Origin: Bacteroidales bacterium
GTDB taxonomy: Bacteria > Bacteroidota > Bacteroidia > Bacteroidales > P3
Direction of reading: 5' to 3'
Length of the DNA stretch: 42,522 nt
NCBI GenBank assembly: GCA_024681475.1
Contig: JAILAT010000038.1
Span: 1-42,522, forward strand
Both the position numbers and the translations under genes were made by a program. Below the pieces are notes generated by a model, which saw only the letters and a program-made list of their open reading frames with translations, did not search any database and was not told where the DNA came from. Positions 22,929 through 30,487 of this stretch are shown here, one piece after another (the first letter of the stretch is position 1; the number at the start of each line of letters is the position of its first letter).

Positions 22929-23711
22929 TCATTGTATGAAGCAGCCTTGCTCGAACTCCTCGAGGCTGCATTTCTCCACCACTGCATTGCCGTTCTCGCT
23001 CCATGTGTATTTCAGATATGTGGAGTTCGAGGTGCGGAACTGGTCGTTCTCAAACTGGCGCTTGGTGACGCTGATGGGCAGGTCGCGCAAGATGTAGTCG
23101 TTCACCCTCTCCACCAGGAAGCAGCGCTGTGCTGTCTGGTTGTCCATCTTGTACATGTCGGCGTAGGCTTTGTCGCTGCGCATCACGATGGGGTCGCCCT
23201 TCATGTTCGTGGGCACCTCTTTGGTGGCCAGCACCCACGTGTGCATCAGGTCGCTGTTGCTCTTCGTCGATCGCAGCTGGTATTCCAGATATACGATCCA
23301 TTTGCCGTTCTCCTCTTTCCAGCGGTGTATGGTCACCATCAGCATGGCGTCGATGCCGTACTTCTTGTTGAACTCGCTCAGGTCGGCGTTGCGCAACTGC
23401 TTGGCAGTGCGTGGATTGTCGGCGGCAATCTGCTTTGTGACAACAGGGCCTATCACGTAGTATCCTTTCCGCAGCAGCTGGTTGGGCATGGTCTGGTACA
23501 TGAAGGCGGCGGCGGTGTTCAGCGCGTTGTTGTATTCCGCATCCTGGGGGTATTTCTCCACTCTGCGCTCCGATTTGTCGTTGATGGGCGACAAATAGAG
23601 CATTGTGGGCTTCTCGCTGTAGATGTCTTCGTAGTATGTTATTTTCTTTTCGCTCTTGCATCCGCACAGCAGCGTCACTATCAGAAGACTGTATGTGATT
23701 ATTCTTTTCAT
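22929..23711 (-). CDS. DUF799 (GNA1162-like) lipoprotein
   Basis: A 260-residue lipoprotein; lipobox LLCGCKSEKK (Cys ~18). It matches DUF799 proteins by layout: MLYLSPINDKS near residue 38, AAAFMYQTMPNQLLRKGYYVIGPVV, GIDAMLMVTIHRWKEE, and a beta-rich C-terminus. In proteobacteria DUF799 is the third gene of a CsgG/DUF4810/DUF799 lipoprotein trio. Here the DUF4810 gene is directly upstream (12-bp gap) and no CsgG gene is in view. The mature C-terminal ~45 residues (QFENDQFRTSNSTYLKYTW) are an extension I cannot place. Confidence 0.78.
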   Translation of the reverse strand: MKRIITYSLLIVTLLCGCKSEKKITYYEDIYSEKPTMLYLSPINDKSERRVEKYPQDAEYNNALNTAAAFMYQTMPNQLLRKGYYVIGPVVTKQIAADNPRTAKQLRNADLSEFNKKYGIDAMLMVTIHRWKEENGKWIVYLEYQLRSTKSNSDLMHTWVLATKEVPTNMKGDPIVMRSDKAYADMYKMDNQTAQRCFLVERVNDYILRDLPISVTKRQFENDQFRTSNSTYLKYTWSENGNAVVEKCSLEEFEQGCFIQ

Positions 23712-23723
23712 CTTTTGTCGGCT

Positions 23724-24317
23724 TTATTGGTTGTCTTTCAGCGACTCTTCGTCGTTGTCCAGATTTTCGTCGCTGACCTTTTCGTCTGTCGGCTCAGCGG
23801 ATTCTTCGGTTTGTGTCTCGGCAGCGCCGGCGGCATCCACGGCGTTGTTGGTCTTGTCCATCACCGAGGCGGCACGCTCCTCGGCGGCGGCGTGGCGGGC
23901 GGCAGCTTTGGCGTCTTGGTCCTTCTGGTCGAAGAGACCGTCCTCGTTCAGCTCATCGTTGTTCAAAAACTGCGGTATCAGCTTCTTTTTCAGCTGCAGG
24001 ACGTAGTTGCGTGTTGAAGGATATGCCTCCATCTCCTTGTTGAAATACACGTTGGCTTCCTGTGCGCGGCCTAGCAACGCCAGGGTGCAGGCGTAGTCGG
24101 CAAAGAGGCCAGGCACGGTGACATTGGCCTTGCGGTTCTTGTTGATGGCTGAGCTGTAGGCTTTCGACAGGTTCTCCAGATTCACCTCGTCGGGACTTTT
24201 GCCGTATTCCAGCATCACCAGCGGGTCTTTCACCATGTATTCGCTGCTGCTGCAAGCCGTCAGCAGCGCCAGACCGGTGGCGACAAGAAGACTTTTTATG
24301 GCGTTTTTCCTTTGCAT
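23724..24317 (-). CDS. DUF4810-like lipoprotein
   Basis: A 197-residue lipoprotein; lipobox LLTACSSSEY (Cys ~22). Residues ~30-125 follow the DUF4810 pattern: LEYGKSPDEVNLENLSKAYSSA, NVTVPGLFADYACTLALLGRAQEANVYFNKEMEAYPST and a following helix. That is a TPR-like helical domain. The remaining ~70 residues are low-complexity and rich in A, E, D and N (DQKDQDAKAAARHAAAEER, EESAEPTDEK). The pairing with DUF799 supports the call. It is first gene of the minus-strand run, with the candidate promoter at 24405-24412. Confidence 0.75.
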   Translation of the reverse strand: MQRKNAIKSLLVATGLALLTACSSSEYMVKDPLVMLEYGKSPDEVNLENLSKAYSSAINKNRKANVTVPGLFADYACTLALLGRAQEANVYFNKEMEAYPSTRNYVLQLKKKLIPQFLNNDELNEDGLFDQKDQDAKAAARHAAAEERAASVMDKTNNAVDAAGAAETQTEESAEPTDEKVSDENLDNDEESLKDNQ

Positions 24318-24354
24318 ATTTTTATATGTATACCTCTTTATTAAATTATTTCAT

Positions 24355-24369
24355 AGGGTGTTACACCCT
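24355..24369. repeat. Inverted repeat in the leader of the DUF4810 gene
   Basis: AGGGTGT-T-ACACCCT, a perfect 7-bp-arm palindrome lying between the promoter and the ATG at 24317. It could be an operator. Confidence 0.45.
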
Positions 24370-24404
24370 CTTTGGCACCATCTGGCACCAACTTATTAAA
24401 CGTG

Positions 24405-24412
24405 CAAATATA
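24405..24412 (-). promoter_or_regulatory. -7 box upstream of the DUF4810/DUF799 run
   Basis: TATATTTG on the minus strand, matching TAnnTTTG, 88 bp before the ATG. No clear -33 box. Confidence 0.5.
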
Positions 24413-24465
24413 CACCTTTTTTTCGAATGGCTACATTCTTTTTTCTGCGGTCTCATTTTTTTGTG

Positions 24466-24473
24466 TATTTTTG
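24466..24473 (+). promoter_or_regulatory. -7 box of the RNase P RNA gene
   Basis: TATTTTTG five bases before the predicted 5' end of rnpB, so position and sequence both fit. Confidence 0.65.
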
Positions 24474-24477
24474 CAAC

Positions 24478-24930
24478 GGGAACGGCAATGGCTCTATCGC
24501 TGGCAATGGCTTGTGATATAGCGCATTGCGAGAGGAAAGTCCGGGCAACACAGAGCCACCATACTTCCTAACGGGAAGGGACGCGGCCCCCAAGAGCCGC
24601 GCCACAGAGAGTGCCACAGAAAAGATACCGCCGGCTTTGGCCGGTAAGGGTGAAAACGCGAGGCAAGAGCTCACGACGGCTGCAGCGATGCGACCGAACG
24701 CCTGCCCACCGCGAGGTGTGCAGTTGGCAAACCTTATGGGTTGAAAAACCAAATATACCGACAGTTAAGGCTTGGCTCGGCCGTTGTCGGGGGGTAGGTT
24801 GATTGAGACTGTCGGCGACGGCAGCCCTAGATTAATGATAGAGGACCTTCTAGACTTGGTTAAGTTGTTACTATGAGTTAAGTCGACGAAGGCTACAGAA
24901 CCCGGCTTACAAGTTGTCGTTTCCTTTTTT
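24478..24930 (+). ncRNA. rnpB: RNase P RNA, bacterial class A
   Basis: This RNA is the catalytic component that trims tRNA 5' ends. The near-universal 5' block GAGAGGAAAGTCCGGGC is at ~24530-24546. The middle part shows GAAAACGCGAGGCAAGAGC. The 3' side has GGCTACAGAACCCGGCTTAC at 24891-24910, the conserved partner of the 5' block. The ends pair as helix P1: GGAACGGCAA (24479-24488) with TTGTCGTTTCC (24914-24924, one bulged T). A run of nine Ts (24925-24933) follows and serves as terminator. Total length ~450 nt is normal for Bacteroidetes. Boundaries are good to a few bases. Confidence 0.93.
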
Positions 24931-24980
24931 TTTGACATTGAGGTGGACAGCAATGTCCCCGACACGATAGAAGAAGCCCT

Positions 24981-25697
24981 ATGCAGCTCGAACTCATTCT
25001 CTCTCCGGCACTCTACGACAGCCGTCAGCTGTCGCAACACCACACCACGGTGGCTGTCGACGTGCTGCGCGCCACGTCGTCGGTCTGCGCCGCTTTTCAG
25101 GCTGGCGCCGACAGCGTCCTGCCGCTCGACTCGCTGGAGCCGCTGCCGTCACTCTTCGAGCAGGGCTATACCATTGCTGCTGAGCGCGATGGCAAGAAGG
25201 TGCCCAATGCCCAGTGCGGCAATTCGCCGACCGAGTACCTCACCATGAATCTCAAAGGGAAGCGGCTGGCCTATTCCACCACCAACGGCACTGTCAGCAT
25301 CCTTCGTGCACGCCAATCGGACAGGCTGTATGTGGGCGCTTTCGCCAATCTTACGGCATTGAAGGAAAGGATCTTGGCCGACAGGACGGAGCGTCTGGTC
25401 ATCCTATGCTCCGGCTGGAAGGGCGACCCTTGCATCGAGGACACCCTCTTTGGAGGAGCCTTGGCCGAAGCACTCGGCAACGATACCGGGGTGACATTTG
25501 TCAACGATGCCGCCATGATGGCGCAGGATCTATGGCAGTCGTTGCGTGGCGACCTCTTTGCCTATTGCCGCAAGGCGACCCATGTGCACCGCTTGCAGCG
25601 TCTCAACTACGACAACGATATCCGCTGGTGTCTGCAGGTGGACACCTGCACAGTGGTGCCTCGCTATGATATTGATTTGCAAATGCTAGTGCTATGA
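24981..25697 (+). CDS. comB: 2-phosphosulfolactate phosphatase-like protein (ComB family)
   Basis: A 238-residue protein of the ComB family, whose founding members hydrolyse 2-phosphosulfolactate in coenzyme M synthesis. Family blocks are visible: VAVDVLRATSSVCAAFQAGA at the start, AERDGKKVPNAQCGNSP, STTNGTVSIL (family (S/T)TNGT), VGAFANL, ILCSGWKGDPCIEDTLFGG. Length is normal. No comA, comC or other coenzyme M genes are visible, and many Bacteroidetes carry an orphan comB, so the real substrate here is uncertain. It overlaps the following PAP2 gene by 4 bp (ATGA) and lies ~50 bp behind rnpB; it may depend on read-through or on an unseen promoter. Confidence 0.85.
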   Translation: MQLELILSPALYDSRQLSQHHTTVAVDVLRATSSVCAAFQAGADSVLPLDSLEPLPSLFEQGYTIAAERDGKKVPNAQCGNSPTEYLTMNLKGKRLAYSTTNGTVSILRARQSDRLYVGAFANLTALKERILADRTERLVILCSGWKGDPCIEDTLFGGALAEALGNDTGVTFVNDAAMMAQDLWQSLRGDLFAYCRKATHVHRLQRLNYDNDIRWCLQVDTCTVVPRYDIDLQMLVL

Positions 25698-26494
25698 AAT
25701 CATGCCGCCTCCATCCCCACCATCTGCTCGTGATGCTCAGCATCCTGGCGCTGCTGTCGCAAGCTTTGCCGCTCCGCGCGCAGTGCGACACGAGCAGTAT
25801 TGTGGCGACAATGACGGTGGCCGACATCGTGGAGCAGGCTTCCATGGCAGCATTGCAGTTGGATGAGATAGAGGATAATACGCTCCTCCTTGGAGACAAG
25901 AATCCTGACATTCAGCACTATTTCGGCGTGCAGACACCGATGGCAGCAGGAGCTCTGGGGTGGGGCAGTGGCGTTTTCTTCTCGTCGGAGTGGCGCGTAC
26001 AGAACAAGTATATCCGCGAAGAGGTGCAGCTGTGGCGACGCAACAACCTCAACGACTGGGTGTTACCCCTCGATAACGTCACTCAGATTCTGCCTGCCGC
26101 CTCGCTTTTTGTCCTGCAGTGGGCTGGCGTGGAGTCGAAACACGATTTCTGGTCCATGGCGCGCCGCACCGCTAGCAGTTATCTGTTCGTGACCATCACA
26201 AGCAACACGTTGAAGATTAGCACCGGCGAGATGCGTCCCGACCGCACCAACTATCGCAGCTTCCCGTCGGGCCACACGGCGTTTGCTTTTGCTGGTGCCG
26301 AGTTGCTCCGTCTGGAATATGGAGAGACCTCGATATGGATACCCATCGCTGGCTATAGCGTTGCGGCACTGACGGGATTCATGCGCATATACAACGACCG
26401 CCACTGGTTCAACGATGTGATGGCAGGCGCCGGCATCGGCATACTCTGTGTGGATCTCACCTATTGGATTAACGATTTGATATTCGACGAATGA
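25694..26494 (+). CDS. PAP2-family membrane phosphatase
   Basis: A 266-residue exported or membrane phosphatase. Signal peptide or N-terminal anchor at ~10-27. The three PAP2 motifs are present: KISTGEMRP (K-x6-RP), FPSGHTAF (PSGH) and YNDRHWFNDVMAG (the R....H...D block, with the catalytic His). Members dephosphorylate lipid or soluble phosphates, for instance undecaprenyl diphosphate or lipid A. The substrate cannot be told here. The gene overlaps comB before it and trmO after it by 4 bp each, so the three are translationally coupled. Confidence 0.88.
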   Translation: MKSCRLHPHHLLVMLSILALLSQALPLRAQCDTSSIVATMTVADIVEQASMAALQLDEIEDNTLLLGDKNPDIQHYFGVQTPMAAGALGWGSGVFFSSEWRVQNKYIREEVQLWRRNNLNDWVLPLDNVTQILPAASLFVLQWAGVESKHDFWSMARRTASSYLFVTITSNTLKISTGEMRPDRTNYRSFPSGHTAFAFAGAELLRLEYGETSIWIPIAGYSVAALTGFMRIYNDRHWFNDVMAGAGIGILCVDLTYWINDLIFDE

Positions 26495-27189
26495 TGGAAA
26501 CGACGGTGCAGACAGCAACTCTTACGCCTATCGCGCGTATCCGTAGCCCTTTTGCTACGAAGTTCGGCATACCACGGCAAAGCAATATCGTCGACGACCT
26601 GGTCGCTACGGTGGTCTTCGAGCCCGCTTTCCGCAATGCCGACGCGCTGAGGGGCATCGAGGGTTTCGACTATCTGTGGCTCATCTGGCAGTTTTCGGCA
26701 AACGTGCGCGCCGACTGGTCGCCCACGGTACGACCGCCACGGCTGGGCGGCAATGAGCGCATGGGGGTCTTCGCCACACGCTCGTCGTTTCGACCCAACG
26801 CTTTGGCACTCAGTTCTGTGCGATTGCTGGAGGTGGTGCCTGCTTCGCCCGACGGCCCGCTGCTGCGTGTGGCGGGCGCCGACCTGATGGATGGCACCCC
26901 CATCTTCGACATCAAGCCTTATCTGCCCTACACCGACTCGCATCCCGATGCGCGCAGCGGCTTCGCTCCGGCGGCGCCGCCAACGGTGCTGCAGGTGCAG
27001 TGCCACGAGAGTTTGATGGCCAAAGTTCCCGAACCGTTGCGGCAACCCCTGCTTGACATCCTGGCCCACGACCCGCGGCCTTCGTATCACGACGACCCGG
27101 AACGTCTCTACGGCTTTGCTTTTGGAGGCCTGGAAATCAAGTTCTTGGTGAACGAGGAAAATATTTTGCGCGTTGTTAACATTTTTTAA
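26491..27189 (+). CDS. trmO: tRNA m6t6A37 methyltransferase TrmO (TsaA family)
   Basis: A 232-residue protein. The TrmO core (~10-150) has IARIRSPFATKFGIPRQ, FRNADALRGIEGFDYLWLIWQF and GVFATRSSFRPNALALSSVRLLEV, followed by GADLMDGTPIFDIKPYLPYTD. These are the conserved blocks of the SAM-dependent enzymes that methylate threonylcarbamoyl-A37 of tRNA. The C-terminal ~70 residues are the family's small extension (RQPLLDILAHDPRPSYHDD...YGFAFGGLEIKF). Length is normal. It overlaps the PAP2 gene by 4 bp. A 46-bp gap leads to the sigma factor gene. Confidence 0.92.
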   Translation: MMETTVQTATLTPIARIRSPFATKFGIPRQSNIVDDLVATVVFEPAFRNADALRGIEGFDYLWLIWQFSANVRADWSPTVRPPRLGGNERMGVFATRSSFRPNALALSSVRLLEVVPASPDGPLLRVAGADLMDGTPIFDIKPYLPYTDSHPDARSGFAPAAPPTVLQVQCHESLMAKVPEPLRQPLLDILAHDPRPSYHDDPERLYGFAFGGLEIKFLVNEENILRVVNIF

Positions 27190-27235
27190 CGCATCTTGAT
27201 GCAACAAAAAGCACCCCTTATGCGTCTATATCGCA

Positions 27236-27781
27236 ATGAAACCGGAAGAATCGCATCTCGTTAAGGCTTGTCGCAGGAAAGACCGACGCGCACAAAAGGA
27301 GCTCTACGAGCTTTTCGCCCCCTCGATGTTCACGCTATGTCTGCGATACACGCACACCGACGAGGATGCAATGGATGTGATGCACGACGGTTTCATAAAG
27401 GCCTTTGATAATATAGACCAGCTGCGCTCCGGCGATTCGCTGACGGCATGGATGAAGTCGATTATGGTGAACACAGCCATCTCGCACCTGCGGCGCGAGA
27501 AACGCTATGTGGATGTCGACATTGCCGACGAATCCTTGTCCCACTTTACCGCCTACGACGACAACGCTTTCGACGAAATCGACATAGAATTGATAATGAA
27601 AGCAATCCGACAGCTGCCGACACGTCAACGCGTCGTCTTCAACATGGTGGAACTGGAAGGCTACACTTACGAAGAGGTGGCCGAGCAGCTGGGTATCACC
27701 AGCTCAGCGGTGCGCTCCAACTTGATGCGTGCCAAGCGGCTACTGGTCGAACAACTGGCCCCATTGAAATTGAATAATTGA
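27236..27781 (+). CDS. ECF-family RNA polymerase sigma factor
   Basis: A 181-residue sigma-70-type regulator. Region 2 is seen in ELFAPSMFTLCLRYTHTDEDAMDVMHDGFIKAFDNIDQL, and region 4 in LPTRQRVVFNMVELEGYTYEEVAEQLGITSSAVRSNLMRAKRLL, with its helix-turn-helix. There is no region 1 or 3, so it is an ECF sigma factor. The immediately following gene (13-bp gap) encodes a membrane protein with an anti-sigma-like start, so the pair probably forms a sigma/anti-sigma switch. The target regulon is not visible in the window. Confidence 0.93.
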   Translation: MKPEESHLVKACRRKDRRAQKELYELFAPSMFTLCLRYTHTDEDAMDVMHDGFIKAFDNIDQLRSGDSLTAWMKSIMVNTAISHLRREKRYVDVDIADESLSHFTAYDDNAFDEIDIELIMKAIRQLPTRQRVVFNMVELEGYTYEEVAEQLGITSSAVRSNLMRAKRLLVEQLAPLKLNN

Positions 27782-27794
27782 ATATAATAAGGAT

Positions 27795-28661
27795 ATGAGT
27801 AGTTTAAGAGAACGTTTTGAGAACCATAACACACAGCCAGACCCCGAGGTTTGGAACAGAATAGAGAAAACAATGCACCATCGCACGGTGGTGCGTCGCA
27901 CCGTTGTGTCGTCGTCGGTGGCCCTCGTCGCCCTGGCGGCAGCAGCTCTTTTCTGGCTGAAAGGCCCCGACACGAAGCCTGTCCAGGTGGCTCAGAAGGA
28001 GACACCCGAGGTGGTTGTGGCTTCAAATCCTGTTTCGGTAGAGGAACCGATATCGGCTGTCTCGGAAGAGACTATGCCTGTTCAATCGCACGAGCAGATG
28101 CCCAAGGATAACAGCCCGAAGCCTTCGGCTGACAACAATGCTGTGGAAAGCCGACCGGCACAGTCGCAACCCGTCGCGTCTGTGGCTGCCCAGCCCGTCG
28201 CGTCTGTGGCGGAAACGCCTGCGCACCAGAACGTCTCTGTCGACCCCATCGTGGCCACCGCCTCCCAGCCTACGGCATCGGAGCGCCCCGTGGTGAGCGC
28301 TGCAACGACTGAGCGTCCGGCAGCACCAGCACCTAAGCTGGCACAAAGCGATGAGAACAAAGCTGGCAGCACCGACCTGATAGTGTGGATACCCAACGTT
28401 TTCTCGCCCGACGACGAGGTGGCCGAGAACAAGGTGTTCAAGGTGAAGCCCAACAGTGAAGCCAACATCCGCTCGTTTGAGATGTACATCTACAATCGTG
28501 GAGGACGTCAGGTGTTCCACTCCAAAGACATTAACCAGGGCTGGGATGGCCGCTTCAATGGCCAGGCTCAGCCCACGGGCGCCTACGTCTACATTATCCA
28601 GATCAACGACGCCGACAAAGGCCTGATAACCAAGAAGGGCACGGTGACTCTGATAAGATAG
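27795..28661 (+). CDS. Single-pass membrane protein: anti-sigma-like N-terminus joined to a CHU_C (gliding/type IX) domain
   Basis: A 288-residue protein. Residues 1-32 are cytosolic and polar (RERFENHNTQPDPEVWNRIEKTM), like the short anti-sigma regions found next to ECF sigma genes in Bacteroidetes. Residues ~37-55 form one membrane helix (SSSVALVALAAAALFWL). Residues ~60-190 are a P/A/V/S/E-rich linker with repeats of PVASVAAQPVASVAETP type. Residues ~195-288 are a full gliding-motility-associated C-terminal domain: WIPNVFSPDDEVAENKVFKV, MYIYNRGGRQVFHSKDINQGWDGRFNGQ, PTGAYVYII. There is no cleavable signal peptide, so the CHU_C domain would sit tethered in the periplasm. It lies 13 bp behind the sigma gene. 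Confidence 0.85.
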   Translation: MSSLRERFENHNTQPDPEVWNRIEKTMHHRTVVRRTVVSSSVALVALAAAALFWLKGPDTKPVQVAQKETPEVVVASNPVSVEEPISAVSEETMPVQSHEQMPKDNSPKPSADNNAVESRPAQSQPVASVAAQPVASVAETPAHQNVSVDPIVATASQPTASERPVVSAATTERPAAPAPKLAQSDENKAGSTDLIVWIPNVFSPDDEVAENKVFKVKPNSEANIRSFEMYIYNRGGRQVFHSKDINQGWDGRFNGQAQPTGAYVYIIQINDADKGLITKKGTVTLIR

Positions 28662-28684
28662 TACATCGACATTCTTCCACAGTC

Positions 28685-29023
28685 ATGATTGGCACGACTG
28701 ACTTGCTGTTGGGGCTATTTGTGGTATCTATAGTTGTGCTGATAGCATGGAAGCTGCCAAAGGACACAAAGCCGAAAGGTCTTGCGTCAGCATGGCGATG
28801 GATAGTCTTAGCATCCACTCTTTTTATGTGCTACGATGGCAGTAACATCCTTCCGCACTACTTGGTATTGTCTCCTATTCTATGGATTGCGTTTGTCGTG
28901 CTGATGAGCTGCGCCGTTTTCAGTGCAGCAAAGCAGAACTGCAAACCCGTATGGATCCGTCTGTTGTCATGTCTGCTTCTTGATATTGCCATCTACATCG
29001 ATTTGTTGATAATCTACTATTAG
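28685..29023 (+). CDS. Small four-helix membrane protein of unknown function
   Basis: A 112-residue protein with hydrophobic segments at ~5-22, 36-50, 58-82 and 90-110. I recognise no family. It starts 24 bp behind the CHU_C-protein gene on the same strand and ends 16 bp before a strong terminator, so it is probably the last gene of the sigma-factor transcript. It lacks a signal peptide and has only short loops. Confidence 0.6.
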   Translation: MIGTTDLLLGLFVVSIVVLIAWKLPKDTKPKGLASAWRWIVLASTLFMCYDGSNILPHYLVLSPILWIAFVVLMSCAVFSAAKQNCKPVWIRLLSCLLLDIAIYIDLLIIYY

Positions 29024-29039
29024 TATTCCAGACGAAAGA

Positions 29040-29076
29040 GACAATCGGCTGCCGTTACGGCAGCCGATTGTCTTTT
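29040..29076. terminator. Strong bidirectional terminator
   Basis: A perfect 15-bp inverted repeat (29040-29054 and 29058-29072) with TTA loop, followed by TTTT on the plus strand and preceded by an A-rich GAAAGA on the other side. It separates the convergent plus-strand (sigma-factor) and minus-strand (methyltransferase) transcripts. Confidence 0.88.
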
Positions 29077-29115
29077 GCCCTTCTTTTCGAAAGAGCACTG
29101 ATTAAATGACGGCTC

Positions 29116-29727
29116 TTAAGGATTCACGCCGAGGATGGCGGCATAGGAGGGCTTCTTGCGGTGAACGGCTGTGTTGACAAAGCCAGCATCGTCCAGCATC
29201 TTCATGAGCTGCTCGGGGGGATAGGCGGTCATGCCTTTCACTATATCGGTCCACTTGGAATCGCTGTCGAGTACCTCCACCATGATGACGAACTGTCCGC
29301 CAGGTTTCAGCACCCGACGGACCTCCTGGAGGCAGTTGGGGAGGTCCGGCCAGAAATAGACGGTCTCCACAGCGGTGACAAGGTCGAACTGGCCATTCTG
29401 GTAGGGCAGTTTGTTGGCGGAGCCTTGCTGCACAAACACCTGCTTGTCCAGCAGCGACCTGTTCACCTCACGGGCTTTCGCCACGCTTTCCTCCGAGATG
29501 TCGATGCCGAAAGCCTTGCCGTTCCTGCTCCGCTTGAGGAGTCGCTTCAGGGTGGCACCTCCGCCGCATCCGATGTCGAGCATCGTCATGCCGTCGCGGA
29601 TATTGGCGAAGGACAGGCCCCAGTTGGTCAGCGAAGCGTGGCCGTGGTTCATAAACAGAAGCATAAGTCGGCCCATCCGACCCTGCGGATGGGCGCATTG
29701 TGAGAAGAAATTGTTTGTTTTGCCCAT
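29116..29727 (-). CDS. Class I SAM-dependent methyltransferase
   Basis: A 203-residue methyltransferase. The open frame extends upstream through the neighbouring gene, but the ATG at 29727 (MGKTNNFFSQCAHPQGRMG) is right: it lies 2 bp after the stop of the upstream membrane gene. SAM-binding motif I is MLDIGCGGGATLKRL (~50-64). Motif II is FGIDISEESVAKA, followed by ANKLPYQNGQFDLVTAVETVYFWPD and LKPGGQFVIMVEV. These fit a methyltransferase of the Methyltransf_11/UbiE-like group. The acceptor is unknown. Confidence 0.88.
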   Translation of the reverse strand: MGKTNNFFSQCAHPQGRMGRLMLLFMNHGHASLTNWGLSFANIRDGMTMLDIGCGGGATLKRLLKRSRNGKAFGIDISEESVAKAREVNRSLLDKQVFVQQGSANKLPYQNGQFDLVTAVETVYFWPDLPNCLQEVRRVLKPGGQFVIMVEVLDSDSKWTDIVKGMTAYPPEQLMKMLDDAGFVNTAVHRKKPSYAAILGVNP

Positions 29728-29729
29728 AA

Positions 29730-30335
29730 CTATTTTATTATTCGTTTTGCAATCCATAGACCGCATTCGGCGGCTGCGATGATGGCCACGACGGCTATCA
29801 CAAACCAAAGAGTGTTCTGCAGTGGGACCATTGCGTCGGCATAGGCTTGACTGACTTCGTCGGCAGCCCCCTGGAGATACCAAGCCTTGCGAGTCCACAT
29901 ATAGACGAGTGGGGCGATGTTGCCGATGGCAAGGAGGGAATAGGTGATGCTGTCTTTCCTGACTGCCAGACGCACCAAGTCGCTCACCAGGCCGAAACCG
30001 GCACATATGGCAAACTGGGTGATGTCGAACTCGCCCATGGCGATCATCAGCAGTCCCAGCACGACGGAAAGGGTTGTGCCCAGCCCGAATCTTTTCCATC
30101 GCAGCGAAAGCCAGCGATAGGGAAAAGCACCGAGCAGCGAGCCCAAGGCAGGGGCCAACAGCCAGCACACAGGATGTATGAATCCGATGAAAGCGGCGGC
30201 GAAAACCACCACAAAATACAGCACCACGAAACCCGTAGCGCCCCACACCGTCATCGAGGTCGAGCGCGAGTCGTGCTTGCCAGTTTTGTTGCGATGGTGT
30301 GATGTTAACGAGGTTGATTTCAGTTTTTTATCCAT
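29730..30335 (-). CDS. Integral membrane protein resembling MptD/Trep_Strep ECF-transporter S components
   Basis: A 201-residue membrane protein. Start ATG at 30335 is preferred to 30356 because the -7 box (30361-30368) leaves almost no leader for the latter. Hydrophobic helices at ~40-57, 62-80, 90-110, 115-130, 143-160 and 183-201 fit the six-helix substrate-binding subunits of the ECF type. The layout of a cytosolic N-terminus, a long loop and IGNIAPLVYMWTRKAWYL suggests the Trep_Strep/MptD group, whose substrates are unknown. It is not followed by EcfA/T genes. The gene is 2 bp from the methyltransferase gene behind it, and the two are divergent from the ZIP transporter gene. Confidence 0.6.
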   Translation of the reverse strand: MDKKLKSTSLTSHHRNKTGKHDSRSTSMTVWGATGFVVLYFVVVFAAAFIGFIHPVCWLLAPALGSLLGAFPYRWLSLRWKRFGLGTTLSVVLGLLMIAMGEFDITQFAICAGFGLVSDLVRLAVRKDSITYSLLAIGNIAPLVYMWTRKAWYLQGAADEVSQAYADAMVPLQNTLWFVIAVVAIIAAAECGLWIAKRIIK

Positions 30336-30360
30336 AATGTTATGTTTGTTTATCATGGTG

Positions 30361-30368
30361 CAAAATTA
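30361..30368 (-). promoter_or_regulatory. -7 box of the ECF-S-like/methyltransferase operon
   Basis: TAATTTTG on the minus strand fits TAnnTTTG. It sits 26 bp before the chosen ATG at 30335. Confidence 0.5.
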
Positions 30369-30446
30369 CCACCGTTCGCAAAGCCTCACAATAACTAATA
30401 GTAGTGATTTTTCGGTTTTTACCCCCTATAATTCAGAAATAGTTCG

Positions 30447-30454
30447 TATTTTTG
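30447..30454 (+). promoter_or_regulatory. -7 box of the ZIP transporter gene
   Basis: TATTTTTG, 34 bp before the ATG at 30488. It is divergent from the minus-strand -7 box at 30361-30368, leaving ~80 bp of shared control region. Confidence 0.55.
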
Positions 30455-30487
30455 CACCGTGAATCTGTTTGTAAACGTGCATCATAT

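Noticed and set aside
21565..24017. Long plus-strand frames (449 and 368 codons) opposite the M6 protease and DUF799 genes
   Set aside because: Antisense shadows of genes with signal peptides, catalytic motifs and type IX tail; no motifs of their own.
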